Below are positions 48,278-57,194 of a DNA stretch of 64,000 bases, in pieces. The stretch lies in the IMG/VR virus record IMGVR_UViG_3300021365_000004, positions 1 through 64,000 of that record; one strand, written 5' to 3'. Each line of letters starts with the position of its first letter. Positions within the stretch are counted from its first letter, which is position 1. Source of the stretch: a virus. A program made the translations under genes and the position numbers. Below the pieces are notes generated by a model that was not told where the DNA came from, did no database searches, and saw nothing but the letters and a program-made list of their open reading frames with translations.

Positions 48278-48463
48278 TTATCCGTCTATAAGTGCTTGAA
48301 CACGTGCTACTTCGGTGTCCCAAGCTGCTTTAGATGTGTCATAAGATGTCTGAGCAAGAGCTCTACCATCTGTTCCTTCAGCAGGAGCTCCGTCCATAGA
48401 AGGTTCAGTTGCTACCAATTCTGCCATAAACTCTACTAAAGTCATACTATCTGAAATTGCCAT
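48278..48463 (-). CDS. Small hypothetical protein, structural region
   Basis: 61 residues, Ala/Ser/Thr/Asp-rich, helical ends (L-V-E-F-M-A-E-L-V-A, W-D-T-E-V-A-R-V-Q-A-L). Weak resemblance in composition to the 128-residue protein at 61321. Unrecognised. Confidence 0.55.
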   Translation of the reverse strand: MAISDSMTLVEFMAELVATEPSMDGAPAEGTDGRALAQTSYDTSKAAWDTEVARVQALIDG

Positions 48464-48912
48464 TATTCTTGTTCTCCAGTTGTTGATTCCATTTCTGCTT
48501 CCATTTCTTCGAGTTCCATGATGAAGTTAGTCCAGTCATTTGACCAATCATCTTCTTCAGTTCTAATCCATTCACCTGCTACAGGGTCGTAACATGCATC
48601 CGTGTCAATGTTAGTAGACAAGTTATACTCATCTTCTTCCATATCGTTTGGTTGCATCCAACACTGATAAATACAATCCCAATAAGCATCTTCTCCAAAT
48701 CCTTCAGGGCATGGGTGAGTAGGTGTCTCGGGGTGGATGTAATCACCTTCAGTAGATTCTACAAATACTACAGAATAGTCTTCAACATTCTCTTCTTTAT
48801 GTGGTATTTGTCCAAGTGTATGTTCGATGTCTAGCAACATTCCACGAATGTCGTATATCATCTGTTCTATTTTTAAACGAGGGTCTAAATTGGGTTTGTT
48901 TGTGTCGGCCAT
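48463..48912 (-). CDS. Acidic hypothetical protein, late gene
   Basis: 149 residues from M-A-D-T-N-K-P-N-L-D (GGAG upstream). Very acidic, with several Trp/Cys (D-C-I-Y-Q-C-W-M-Q) and C-terminal Glu/Met runs. A TATAAATA octamer at 48929 makes it a late gene. Unrecognised. Confidence 0.6.
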   Translation of the reverse strand: MADTNKPNLDPRLKIEQMIYDIRGMLLDIEHTLGQIPHKEENVEDYSVVFVESTEGDYIHPETPTHPCPEGFGEDAYWDCIYQCWMQPNDMEEDEYNLSTNIDTDACYDPVAGEWIRTEEDDWSNDWTNFIMELEEMEAEMESTTGEQE

Positions 48913-48928
48913 TGATTTCTCCAAGAAA

Positions 48929-48936
48929 TATTTATA
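48929..48936 (-). promoter_or_regulatory. Late promoter TATAAATA with a short leader
   Basis: Exact octamer 16 nt before the start at 48912. The transcript carries a GGAG Shine-Dalgarno, a contrast to the leaderless late genes. Confidence 0.7.
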
Positions 48937-48943
48937 CTTTTAT

Positions 48944-50119
48944 TTAGTTTTTTTGAAGGTTCTCGACCTTCTTTTTCGGTACCTGTAGAACAATTCTTTG
49001 GGTTTCTCTCAACTTTTTAGTGTGACCCTTACCCTGTAACAGTCCTAGTGATGTGACTAGTAACAGGATTGCTAGCGGGTCAAACACAAAGATTAGCATG
49101 TAAATTACCCACCTTACGGCATTGTCAAGGTACTTGACACTGTCCTCTTGTCCATACATTACCTCTGCAATATACTTAATTGGGCCTACTTCACGTTCTA
49201 ATGAGAGTATAATCTGTTTACTCTCGAACATATCGTCTTTGTATCCATCTATGATATCATAAGACTCATCAATCAACAAGTTGAATTCGTCTGTTTTTTG
49301 TATAATCTCATCTGCATCACCAGTAGATGATTGTTGCAGTCTTTTAATCTCTGCATTTGCATCATCGATTGTCTTCTGCGCTTGAGCTCTATACTTATCA
49401 ATGTTACTCTGTTGTTCTGATATGTCATCCCTTATCTGTTCTCTCTGAGATGATTGTTGGTCAAATAGAGTGTTTGCCTGTTCAACATAGTCTATGGTTT
49501 CTGATTCACTTTGTCTAAAAACACCCCCTTCATCGGTAGTGATGACTTCAACACCTTTGTTCCTAAGAGTGGATACAGCCGTGTCTAGCGAGGTCACAGT
49601 ACCCCTTAGAGATGTTATCTGACCTTGTGCATAGTCTATATCCCCTTGAACTCTGGCCCATGCACCATCTCTGATAGTTTCCTGTTGTTTAATAGACTCT
49701 GATACATCTATCTTTCCACCACCAAGATTGTCTATTCTATCTTGATATGTTTGTATCTTGTTCTGTTCCCTTGCAATCTGATTCTCGATACGAGTAACAA
49801 CGGACTGTGCTTGTGCAGTATCACCTGTTTGTTCTGAGTGTGCTTTTGATAGGTATCCAAATATACCTAGTGATGTGATTAACATGAGAACAAATACTGC
49901 AAACACTAGATAGTATTTCATGTAGTTGAGTTTTTCCCATGCAAGATGCAGATAGGCTGCGGTGACAACTTTACCGAATTCTAAAGCACCTGCCATAATT
50001 ACGATACCCATGAAAGCACCAGCAAATATTGTTGCAAGTCCTAACACTGAGAAATATGCAGCTATAGATGCAATTCCTAAAGACGTAATTACCGCGAGGT
50101 AATTCAAAAATCTGTTCAT
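48944..50119 (-). CDS. Membrane protein with long coiled coil
   Basis: 391 residues. Three N-terminal membrane segments (T-S-L-G-I-A-S-I-A-A-Y, F-A-G-A-F-M-G-I-V-I, Y-Y-L-V-F-A-V-F-V-L), a roughly 200-residue coiled coil, and a C-terminal hydrophobic helix (W-V-I-Y-M-L-I-F-V-F-D-P-L-A-I-L-L). This architecture is shared by a protein of marine T4-like phages (memory). It may be injected or sit in the membrane during infection. Confidence 0.7.
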   Translation of the reverse strand: MNRFLNYLAVITSLGIASIAAYFSVLGLATIFAGAFMGIVIMAGALEFGKVVTAAYLHLAWEKLNYMKYYLVFAVFVLMLITSLGIFGYLSKAHSEQTGDTAQAQSVVTRIENQIAREQNKIQTYQDRIDNLGGGKIDVSESIKQQETIRDGAWARVQGDIDYAQGQITSLRGTVTSLDTAVSTLRNKGVEVITTDEGGVFRQSESETIDYVEQANTLFDQQSSQREQIRDDISEQQSNIDKYRAQAQKTIDDANAEIKRLQQSSTGDADEIIQKTDEFNLLIDESYDIIDGYKDDMFESKQIILSLEREVGPIKYIAEVMYGQEDSVKYLDNAVRWVIYMLIFVFDPLAILLLVTSLGLLQGKGHTKKLRETQRIVLQVPKKKVENLQKN

Positions 50120-50122
50120 AAT

Positions 50123-50317
50123 CTATCTCTTAATGTTTCTTCTCAAGAGACCGAATAGAGCATTCGGTTCATACTTCTTATTCCTCTTCTTGAAACCGAT
50201 ACTACTTGCATCAGTTGAAACAGCTGCACCTGTGGCATTCATAGGTGCATCTTCGGTCTGAAGGTTGTCTTCAACCTTCTTCTTGTTCACATCAAATAGT
50301 GTACTAATATACGTCAT
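50123..50317 (-). CDS. Small hypothetical protein
   Basis: 64 residues, basic C-terminus (F-K-K-R-N-K-K-Y, L-L-R-R-N-I-K-R). It overlaps the upstream gene by 14 bp. Unrecognised. Confidence 0.55.
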   Translation of the reverse strand: MTYISTLFDVNKKKVEDNLQTEDAPMNATGAAVSTDASSIGFKKRNKKYEPNALFGLLRRNIKR

Positions 50318-50888
50318 TTTCTGTTACCAATACCCTGTCTTCGTTTGCGTAGCCGATATAAACATCAATGCCGAAGACTTTTGAATGATGTTCTGTTATT
50401 TCGACTGCAGTTTTATGTGGATGTACCACATCTAATTGTTCGAGTGTTCGTCTTAAGTGATACTGACCACCAACATGGAGTTTTCCGACTGACATGGATT
50501 CTTCTAGAACCTCTGAATCAACCTTACCTAATTCTTTTAGGTGTCTGTAAAACTTTTCACACAGTTCTTCCATTTGGTCTTCATCTAACTCATTTGTTTC
50601 TTTTAACATGAGTAATGCAACAGCATATGATGCAAATTGTGATTTACCAAATGGTACCTTGTTTATAATTTTCTTTAGATTCCATACTAAACGATGGAGA
50701 GGTGTCAAGGAAGCTTTCTCTGCAGCTGATTCGGGGTTGTTGTCGACATTCTTACCATCGACTTTTATCTGTTTTATCCTCGTTCCATTCTTGTCGATAA
50801 ACCCAAATTTATATGCCTGCATTTTCTCCCAAGGTGTAGTCAACATCTTGAGTATTCTAAAGACTATTAAAGTATCTATGATTCTCAT
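50304..50888 (-). CDS. Conserved phage protein, likely virion-associated
   Basis: 194 residues. M-R-I-I-D-T-L-I-V-F-R-I-L-K-M-L-T-T-P-W, A-Y-K-F-G-F-I-D-K-N-G, L-T-P-L-H-R-L-V-W-N-L-K-K, and F-A-S-Y-A-V-A-L-L-M-L-K-E recur in many T4-like and other phages. Function unassigned. ATG is 5 nt from a late-like CCTAAATA element. Confidence 0.75.
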   Translation of the reverse strand: MRIIDTLIVFRILKMLTTPWEKMQAYKFGFIDKNGTRIKQIKVDGKNVDNNPESAAEKASLTPLHRLVWNLKKIINKVPFGKSQFASYAVALLMLKETNELDEDQMEELCEKFYRHLKELGKVDSEVLEESMSVGKLHVGGQYHLRRTLEQLDVVHPHKTAVEITEHHSKVFGIDVYIGYANEDRVLVTENDVY

Positions 50889-50893
50889 ATATC

Positions 50894-50901
50894 TATTTAG
50901 G
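50894..50901 (-). promoter_or_regulatory. Late-like element CCTAAATA abutting a start codon
   Basis: Two mismatches to TATAAATA, 5 nt before ATG at 50888, in the 25-bp space after tRNA-Thr. Confidence 0.4.
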
Positions 50902-50913
50902 TGATTTGAGCAG

Positions 50914-50989
50914 TGGAGCTCCCAAACCGATTCGAACGGTTGACCTACTGATTACAAATCAGTTGCTCTACCAGCTGAGCTATGGGAGC
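50914..50989 (-). tRNA. tRNA-Thr (UGU)
   Basis: 76 nt with encoded CCA. GCTCCCA/TGGGAGC acceptor, ACTGA-TTTGTAA-TCAGT anticodon arm, AACCG-TTCGAAT-CGGTT T arm. It directly abuts the preceding gene stop. Confidence 0.95.
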
Positions 50990-51361
50990 TTACAATTCTC
51001 TCAATCTTTGTGCAATCACATCATCAATTGGTAGTTCAGGCCTGAAATCCTGTGTGATGTAATCTAAGTATAGTAATAGAGTTTTGATTGAAGACCAGTA
51101 TCTATCTTCTTTGATTTTAAAATTCAACATTCTCATACATGCATCGTATCCAAATACGTTGAATAGACATATGAGATGATTGAGTAACAGGCGTTCTCTT
51201 AGTTCCCCACTTTCATGGTATCTAAAGAGTAATCTTTTAAAGTATCTAAATCTACGTAAGTCCTCTTGGAAGTCTTCCATGTCCTCACATTGAGGGTCAT
51301 CATAGTGCTTCAGAGCAAATGCAGAAAAGTTTTTAGCAGTTAGTTTGTCAAATAGACTCAT
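50990..51361 (-). CDS. Conserved marine phage protein (DUF7207-like)
   Basis: 123 residues. F-R-Y-F-K-R-L-L-F-R-Y, L-R-E-R-L-L-L-N-H-L-I-C-L-F-N-V-F-G match a conserved T4-like family (memory, possibly DUF7207). Helical; probably a virion or assembly factor. TATAAT lies 5 nt before ATG but no -35 is visible. Confidence 0.7.
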   Translation of the reverse strand: MSLFDKLTAKNFSAFALKHYDDPQCEDMEDFQEDLRRFRYFKRLLFRYHESGELRERLLLNHLICLFNVFGYDACMRMLNFKIKEDRYWSSIKTLLLYLDYITQDFRPELPIDDVIAQRLREL

Positions 51362-51375
51362 AATGTATTATAAAG

Positions 51376-51411
51376 TTAGTTGGTCTACCAGTATTTAGTA
51401 GACGCAACTAA
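51376..51411 (-). terminator. Stem-loop after the 132-residue gene
   Basis: TTAGTTG-GTCTAC / GTAGAC-(G)-CAACTAA, 13 bp with one bulge and a 9-nt loop, right after the stop of the gene at 51417. It probably ends or processes the 61-51 kb transcript. Confidence 0.6.
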
Positions 51412-51416
51412 AGGAG

Positions 51417-51815
51417 TTAGACCAATGAACCGTATACTTTATAGCTGTTGTTCATCAATCTCTCATATTTCACTTTGAGTGAAATTATTTTTTCTTCTTT
51501 TTCAAACTCATCGATAGGGGTATCGACTGTCTTCCCGAAAGTCTCACCATATTGAGAGAATGAAAGGTCAAACTCACCACTTTCATTGAACTCCACGTCA
51601 TCATATTGCTTACATGATAGTCCTACGTGAGAAAGTTTTGCCTTCATTTGTTCTACTGCAGCTTGTGGGTTCATGTATTCTGAACTAGCACAATGTCCTA
51701 GTACTGCATTAATTTTTGCTTTCACAGATGAATCATCAATGTCGTATGGGGCATGCTCATCTCCAGGCCAAGCATTGAATTGCTGTTCTGCCATGAATTG
51801 ATTGAATTTTTTCAT
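51417..51815 (-). CDS. Conserved protein with capsid-targeting-like start
   Basis: 132 residues starting M-K-K-F-N-Q-F-M-A-E-Q, which mimics T4 internal-protein targeting peptides (M-K-x-Y/F-x-E/Q-F-x-A-E). The rest matches a small structural protein of cyanophages (N-P-Q-A-A-V-E-Q-M-K-A-K-L, V-G-L). AGGAAAAA precedes ATG. May be packaged in the head. Confidence 0.65.
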   Translation of the reverse strand: MKKFNQFMAEQQFNAWPGDEHAPYDIDDSSVKAKINAVLGHCASSEYMNPQAAVEQMKAKLSHVGLSCKQYDDVEFNESGEFDLSFSQYGETFGKTVDTPIDEFEKEEKIISLKVKYERLMNNSYKVYGSLV

Positions 51816-51827
51816 AATTTTTTCCTA

Positions 51828-52055
51828 TTATTGATTGTCGTAGTAGTTTTTATTTAACTCACCACGAACTATTGTTTCACCGACTTTTCTACACTTAATG
51901 TAGACTCTCTCTGTATTACCGCCAATCGATGTAAACGTTCTAATACCATTTGCTACAGTTCCATTGGATTCGGAGTATGTATCTGCAGTTGATTTATCTG
52001 CAGAGTTTTCATACTCCCAAATTCCGTTAGAGCCCGATACTGCCACCCAAGCCAT
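51828..52055 (-). CDS. Small virion protein candidate
   Basis: 75 residues. M-A-W-V-A-V-S-G-S-N-G-I-W-E-Y and T-E-R-V-Y-I-K-C-R-K match a small structural protein of marine phages (memory). Beta-rich, Ser/Thr/Asn-rich. Confidence 0.65.
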   Translation of the reverse strand: MAWVAVSGSNGIWEYENSADKSTADTYSESNGTVANGIRTFTSIGGNTERVYIKCRKVGETIVRGELNKNYYDNQ

Positions 52056-52064
52056 TTAAGACTC

Positions 52065-52637
52065 TTATGCTACTGCAGTAATCGTTCCAGCTGCGGTACC
52101 GATACCTGCGACTGAAGTGATTGTAGAAACTGTTGAAGTTCCTTTATCTTTAATTGTACCACCGTTCAATGCAACTGCGTTAGCACCAATACTTAATACG
52201 TCATCCGCTGCAATCGCTGCATTCGCTGCACCGTATGTAATTGAGAATGTAAGTTCGTTAGAACCTGTTCCACTTGCATATGATAGTACGTGTGGGCCTC
52301 TTCCACTTCCACTACCTTGGTTACCGTTAGTAACTGATAGTTGAGGTGTTCCAGTAACGTCTACTGCTTCGTTAAATATAACTTTGGCAGATAGTGTTCC
52401 ACCAGCAGATACGTCCCATGCAGTTGATACCCAATCGATATCAGTGATATCAGCAGCACCCAAAGCAGTTGTTAGACCAGAGCTTGACCATGCCACTAGG
52501 ACTTCAGTCAATGTTCTACTTCCCACAACCTTCTTCAGTTCCCAACCGTGTGGTTTTGCTGATGTGTTTGTTTTATCCGCGTCACTCAACCAGTTAGGTT
52601 TTGATTCAGTTCCACTTGTATGTCCCCATAGTGCCAT
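52065..52637 (-). CDS. Ig-like virion surface protein
   Basis: 190 residues. N-terminal A-L-W-G-H-T-S-G-T-E-S-K-P-N-W-L matches phage structural proteins. Residues 85-170 form an Ig-like domain of the SwmB type: V-I-F-N-E-A-V-D-V-T-G-T-P-Q-L, L-S-Y-A-S-G-T-G-S-N-E-L-T-F-S-I, A-L-N-G-G-T-I-K-D. A head decoration or fibre role is likely. AGAGGA precedes ATG. Confidence 0.7.
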   Translation of the reverse strand: MALWGHTSGTESKPNWLSDADKTNTSAKPHGWELKKVVGSRTLTEVLVAWSSSGLTTALGAADITDIDWVSTAWDVSAGGTLSAKVIFNEAVDVTGTPQLSVTNGNQGSGSGRGPHVLSYASGTGSNELTFSITYGAANAAIAADDVLSIGANAVALNGGTIKDKGTSTVSTITSVAGIGTAAGTITAVA

Positions 52638-52650
52638 TTTAATTTCCTCT

Positions 52651-53196
52651 TTATTTTGCGACTCTTAATATAGTATCAAAAGTCTTTTTAAATGTTTTTA
52701 CATCTTTTTGTAATAGACGAGAGTATTTATCACGCAAGGCAGGCTTAACAGACATTAAAGCGTCATAAACTTTCTCTGCATCCGCTGCTTTTACCTTTAA
52801 CTTTTTCATGTCATCGGTTCTAATCTCGGTATCACGTTTAGTATCAACCATTTTCGATAGTTGTACTAAGATGTTTGCATCGGGTCTTAATTGCATTCCC
52901 GCTGCCTTTGAGTTAAAAGCATCGATAGCTCTATCGATAACTTCATCCTCTTGTGCTTCCGAATACTTTCCACCAGCCATAGTGCTGATTTTCTGTATCA
53001 TGGCACGCAATTCTTTTTCTGATTTTGCCTTTGATACTGCACGTGCAATCTTCTTATTGCCACCGTCACTCATCATTGCAAAATCTGAAGCCTTCTCCAT
53101 TACGGCATTGGTCTTCTTTGCAGCGTCTTTGATGTACCCTAATTTTTTAAGTTTTTCCTTAAAAATTTTGTATCTTGCATCACCTTTGACGCTCAT
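52651..53196 (-). CDS. Helical basic protein, unrecognised
   Basis: 181 residues, Lys/Ala-rich helices, no motif. Possible internal head protein by position in the 51-61 kb cluster; no direct evidence. Confidence 0.6.
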   Translation of the reverse strand: MSVKGDARYKIFKEKLKKLGYIKDAAKKTNAVMEKASDFAMMSDGGNKKIARAVSKAKSEKELRAMIQKISTMAGGKYSEAQEDEVIDRAIDAFNSKAAGMQLRPDANILVQLSKMVDTKRDTEIRTDDMKKLKVKAADAEKVYDALMSVKPALRDKYSRLLQKDVKTFKKTFDTILRVAK

Positions 53197-53197
53197 T

Positions 53198-54259
53198 TTA
53201 CTTCATTCCTTTGGTTAACATCTTATCTATTTGTGGTGTGGTGTAATCACCATTTGTAGGGTCTCCATATGAAGATTTACCTATGACCACTCTTAGAAAG
53301 TCGTTTACCTGCTTTTTATTTCCTTTGATTCTTACGTGTTTACCTAAAACTGCAGCTTTAAGTTTAAATCTTCTCGCTGCTTTTGCAATTTCCATTCCAT
53401 GATAGTTTTGGTCAGATGGACTACTGAACTTTTTGTTCTTTGGGTCTACAGTAATGTCCTGTACTTCTTCTGCAAACATGTTTAGGTATGATTCACCTAT
53501 GTTATCACCTTGCTTAAGATATTTCTTTGCCTTAACTCTGTCATGGTAAAAGAACTGGTAATTCTTCTTAGTCTTGTCATCTCTTACGATGTAACTCTTA
53601 GGGCCCATCTTGACGACTTTACCCATGTACTTTGCACCGTCTGCTTGATAGTAATCTACTTCTGTACCAACTTTGATTGAGTTCTTAGTCTCTGCACCCA
53701 TACCATGTTTTGCAAGAACTCTATAGTTCTCTGATATAGTACTTTCATCAAGGATTGACATTATGAAGTCTTCTGCATCATGTTTACCACTGACTTCACC
53801 AGTTTGTGATGCCCAACCTAGTAATTCATCTTCTACCTTTTTAGGTAAATCTTTATTGTTGTTTCTGAATTTGTCAATATCACGTTTATATTTTGTGATA
53901 AGTTTTTTCCAGTCGTTATCTCTTGGGAACATTTTGATTACTTTTTTGTAATCTTCTGATACCATTTCACCTTCTGATATAGTTCCTTCGTTTGCATACT
54001 TAAGTGCAGACTGTACTTCTTTTGATTTAAGAATCTTATCACCAAAGAACTTCTTAATTTCTTTAGCTGCAATATCCATTGCACCACTCATGTCAAGTGC
54101 AACTTCTACTGCTTTCTTGACTTCGGGGTCACTGACTTTGTTTCTTCTGAAATAGGTAGAAACTTCTCTACCAGTAAGTTTCATCTTACCATAAGGGCCT
54201 AAAGGATTAACTTTCCCATCCTTGTCTAGTACCTTCTTTGCTTCGTGAAATAAATTCAT
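53198..54259 (-). CDS. Unrecognised basic protein of the 51-61 kb cluster
   Basis: 353 residues from M-N-L-F-H-E-A-K-K-V-L (the frame to 54340 overlaps the upstream gene). Lys-rich, with an SH3-like strand stretch near residue 205 (K-V-G-T-E-V-D-Y-Y, Y-M-G-K-V-V-K-M-G-P). The N-terminus fits loosely a capsid-targeting peptide. Function unknown. Confidence 0.6.
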   Translation of the reverse strand: MNLFHEAKKVLDKDGKVNPLGPYGKMKLTGREVSTYFRRNKVSDPEVKKAVEVALDMSGAMDIAAKEIKKFFGDKILKSKEVQSALKYANEGTISEGEMVSEDYKKVIKMFPRDNDWKKLITKYKRDIDKFRNNNKDLPKKVEDELLGWASQTGEVSGKHDAEDFIMSILDESTISENYRVLAKHGMGAETKNSIKVGTEVDYYQADGAKYMGKVVKMGPKSYIVRDDKTKKNYQFFYHDRVKAKKYLKQGDNIGESYLNMFAEEVQDITVDPKNKKFSSPSDQNYHGMEIAKAARRFKLKAAVLGKHVRIKGNKKQVNDFLRVVIGKSSYGDPTNGDYTTPQIDKMLTKGMK

Positions 54260-54260
54260 T

Positions 54261-55493
54261 CTACTCTCCAAATATTGCGTATGACAAGATAGCATCTTGC
54301 ATAATGATTTCTGCCATCTCTTCTCTAAACATTGTATCACCTTGGAAATCTTTCGAAAACTTATCGTGCATTCTGTTTGTTAATACAATATTCTCTTCGT
54401 AACCCATAACTTCACACTTCTTTAAGTGTCCTTGTATAAGTTTACCGTATTTTTGTGAATCGGGAAATTCTTTCTCCGTCTTCATTAATTTATCTAGGTC
54501 TTTTAAAATTTTATTTAACTTAGGTGCCTTATAGATGAATGGTTTTTCATTACCGTGTTTTGCTATAAGAGCATCTACTTGTTTGTAGTAATCTCTACTT
54601 GCCTCAGTAACAGGCTGCTTTAGATTTTTTTTTTCATCTCCAAGTTTAATGAATTTTTTACTTGGTTTTGCTTCGTCTAAACCTTCACTGAATGCAGCCA
54701 TAAGAATCTTTTCAAATCCTTTGTCTTCTTTAATACCTAGTTTTTTAATTTCAGATGCAATCTTCTTGTTGATGTCACCAACTTCTTTAGTTGCAACTGG
54801 GCCTTGTGCAACTAGTCGTGCTTTTTGCATAAGAAGGTCTGAGTATTTTGCATACTTTCCAGCCTTCTCGTTAAATGTTTCTGATTCTGCGACACCGTCA
54901 ATTGGTGTTGGTAGGACTTCTTCAATTTTAACTGATTCGTTTTTCGTTGGCCCGTTGACCTTACCCCTATACTTTTTAACAATCTTTTGTACATTTCTAT
55001 CAGAAATAAATTTGTCTAAAGACTTTTCATCACCATAAAATTCTAAAGAATTTGGTTCATCAGATGCACCATCAAAACTAGTTACATGCATTTTCTTAAT
55101 TTTACTAATTAGTTTATCTATAACTGTTAATTCATCTTTGGAAATTTTACCCTTTGTTTCGATATATAAACTAGCTTCATGACCTCTACGGTCTTTATTT
55201 TTGAAGTTTTTCATATCTCGAACATCTTCGTCTATCTTTGACTCGTGTGCATGAGGTTTGTCACCTTTCTTTTGATGGTGTTCATTTTTCTCATCTTTTC
55301 CATCCCAATTCTTATCGATGTAATCATAGAATTCTTTCTCTTTGTCACCTTTAAGTTCTGCTGGTGATGTAACACCAAACTTCTTAAGTGCAGCTTGGAA
55401 AAACTTCTTGTAGTCTCCACTCTCTAATACAATTGCATTGGCAGCTGCAAGTAAGTCTGCAGATAAACCATGTCCTAGTCCTTCAAATTTCAT
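54261..55493 (-). CDS. Unrecognised protein with phage K-F-F helical motif
   Basis: 410 residues. Residues 20-75 hold D-Y-K-K-F-F-Q-A-A-L-K-K-F-G-V and K-E-F-Y-D-Y-I-D-K-N-W-D-G, a short helical element I associate with several marine-phage proteins. The rest is Lys/Glu-rich. Probably packaged or structural (inference). Confidence 0.6.
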   Translation of the reverse strand: MKFEGLGHGLSADLLAAANAIVLESGDYKKFFQAALKKFGVTSPAELKGDKEKEFYDYIDKNWDGKDEKNEHHQKKGDKPHAHESKIDEDVRDMKNFKNKDRRGHEASLYIETKGKISKDELTVIDKLISKIKKMHVTSFDGASDEPNSLEFYGDEKSLDKFISDRNVQKIVKKYRGKVNGPTKNESVKIEEVLPTPIDGVAESETFNEKAGKYAKYSDLLMQKARLVAQGPVATKEVGDINKKIASEIKKLGIKEDKGFEKILMAAFSEGLDEAKPSKKFIKLGDEKKNLKQPVTEASRDYYKQVDALIAKHGNEKPFIYKAPKLNKILKDLDKLMKTEKEFPDSQKYGKLIQGHLKKCEVMGYEENIVLTNRMHDKFSKDFQGDTMFREEMAEIIMQDAILSYAIFGE

Positions 55494-56086
55494 TGTTCTA
55501 ATTCCCCTTTTTCGAAGTAGTCAAACATTTTTTCTTTACCTTGTTCATCAAGACGTAAAGACTTTGCAAGTCTACCTAACATGTTTTTTTCTGTTAATTT
55601 TTCAACTGTCTTTTCGAGAGATGTGTTCTCTTCTTTAACTTCAACTTCATCTTTGAGAGGTTTAACGCCTGCATCTCTGAACATTGCCAATAGTTTATTG
55701 TTGGTAGGTAGTGTAATCTTTTTCTCTTTACCTAACTGAACAATTAACTTTTCGAATCCTTTTGGGTTTTGTTTCTGCATTGATTGGACTACTTTGACAC
55801 CAGTCATAGATAGCATCTTTGCAACACCGTATTGTGAATCTTTATCACCTTTAAGATTGAATAACTTATCAATCATTGCACCAGCAGATGCTTCTAATAG
55901 AATATCTTCTTCTATCTCTTCTACTTCGGGAAGCGTATCTTCCGAAAAGAATGTTGACAATTCTTGGTCTATTTCATCGGAAATAATTTGCTCAGCAGTC
56001 TTTTCTACTGTACCTTCTTTACGTGGTTCAATATAGTTACGAACCTCGTCTAGTTTTTCTTTCCAATTTTCTGATTTATAACTCAT
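55490..56086 (-). CDS. Unrecognised acidic helical protein
   Basis: 198 residues, with acidic linker (E-E-I-E-E-D-I-L-L-E) and helical repeats. CATAAATA lies 5 nt before ATG, predicting a leaderless late message heading this operon part. Confidence 0.6.
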   Translation of the reverse strand: MSYKSENWKEKLDEVRNYIEPRKEGTVEKTAEQIISDEIDQELSTFFSEDTLPEVEEIEEDILLEASAGAMIDKLFNLKGDKDSQYGVAKMLSMTGVKVVQSMQKQNPKGFEKLIVQLGKEKKITLPTNNKLLAMFRDAGVKPLKDEVEVKEENTSLEKTVEKLTEKNMLGRLAKSLRLDEQGKEKMFDYFEKGELEQ

Positions 56087-56091
56087 AGTCT

Positions 56092-56099
56092 TATTTATG
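56092..56099 (-). promoter_or_regulatory. Late-type element CATAAATA abutting a start codon
   Basis: Same variant as at 5990; 5 nt before ATG at 56086. Confidence 0.5.
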
Positions 56100-56394
56100 T
56101 AATTCGTATCCTAACAACAAGATTTCCTTGTCCTTTTATCAACCTGTGGTAGGTCATTCTTGGGATATAATACTCTTCTCCTTGGTTTAATTGTATAGGT
56201 AACTCATCATCATGTTGTAACGACCAGCCTTTTCCACTTAGAACACTGACCACCCTTGATTCTTTATCACGGTGCCATACTAGTTCTTCATCTTCAACAC
56301 TTTCTGTGAACTCTCTGATAACATATGGTACACCTGTACCATGTTGTTCTTCTATTTTTTCTGTGTATGGTTTAGTCGTCAAGTTCGTGGACAT
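56095..56394 (-). CDS. Cupin-fold small protein
   Basis: 99 residues from M-S-T-N-L-T-T-K. W-H-R-D-K-E-S-R-V-V-S-V-L-S-G-K-G-W and Y-Y-I-P-R-M-T-Y-H-R-L are cupin motifs 1 and 2 with metal-type His. A T4-like marine phage cupin; substrate unknown. The C-terminal beta strand is complete. Confidence 0.75.
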   Translation of the reverse strand: MSTNLTTKPYTEKIEEQHGTGVPYVIREFTESVEDEELVWHRDKESRVVSVLSGKGWSLQHDDELPIQLNQGEEYYIPRMTYHRLIKGQGNLVVRIRIT

Positions 56395-56632
56395 AGTTGT
56401 CTGTCTTTTCCTTATATCCATAGTATCCAAAGTCATTTGGTTCTAAATCAAATATCTTATCAACATAGTTCTCTGCGAGATTCTCAGCATATGTTTCTGA
56501 GTGGTCGTGAACCTTCCTTGTTGCATATTCGTTGTTTGTTAAACTGCTAAGGTCAACTTCCCAGCCCTTGTCTGTCTTATAGACTTCTGCTTTTCTATCA
56601 TCCCTTAAATAACTGTGATATAATTCTCTCAT
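56372..56632 (-). CDS. Small hypothetical protein
   Basis: 86 residues from M-R-E-L-Y-H-S-Y-L. Acidic, Tyr-rich. Overlaps the cupin gene by 23 bp. Unrecognised. Confidence 0.55.
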   Translation of the reverse strand: MRELYHSYLRDDRKAEVYKTDKGWEVDLSSLTNNEYATRKVHDHSETYAENLAENYVDKIFDLEPNDFGYYGYKEKTDNYVHELDD

Positions 56633-56657
56633 AATATAACCTACACCTATATTTAGA

Positions 56658-57194
56658 CTACCAAAAAAAATCTCCCCCACCACTCAAACCTAATTGTTTT
56701 GCGTAGTACGGTAGTCGACATGCCCAATAGCCTGCCGTAGTCTTATCGTTCTTTGTGTCACATTGGTGTCTTGCAACAAAAGATGCTCTTGCCTTCTTGT
56801 TATTCAGTTTTACTTTCAACCCTGTGGTATCACCCCATGATATCTTCTTAATCTTATCACCGTCTTTTACATAGACATAGTATTTTTTGGAGCCACCAAC
56901 CTTTGGTGAGTTCAGTTTAACGTCTTTCTTGTCTTCTTCTTCCATAATCATAGGACAATCTAAAGGAACAATGTTCCCTTCGTATACTTCGAATTGACCT
57001 AGGTCTGTTTCTATGATTTGTTTGTCGACTTCTGTGAGTGTGTACCTGTCTTCAGCAACAAGCTTTCGTGCTTCTTTGATGATTTCAAAATACATCATTG
57101 AACCTAATCTGAATGGGTTATCTGTAAGGTTGATACCTTCTGACTGCAAAGACTCTAATGTTTCGTCTATTGCGACTTCTCTCAACGTTTTCAT
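56658..57194 (-). CDS. DUF5872-like C-terminal domain protein
   Basis: 178 residues. The C-terminal 75 residues (K-K-Y-Y-V-Y-V-K-D-G, S-W-G-D-T-T-G-L-K, A-R-A-S-F-V-A-R-H-Q-C-D-T-K, A-G-Y-W-A-C-R-L-P) are a widely shared phage and large-virus module with C..C and R-H, recalled as DUF5872. The N-terminus has helical structure. Possibly a DNA-binding or packaged protein. Confidence 0.72.
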   Translation of the reverse strand: MKTLREVAIDETLESLQSEGINLTDNPFRLGSMMYFEIIKEARKLVAEDRYTLTEVDKQIIETDLGQFEVYEGNIVPLDCPMIMEEEDKKDVKLNSPKVGGSKKYYVYVKDGDKIKKISWGDTTGLKVKLNNKKARASFVARHQCDTKNDKTTAGYWACRLPYYAKQLGLSGGGDFFW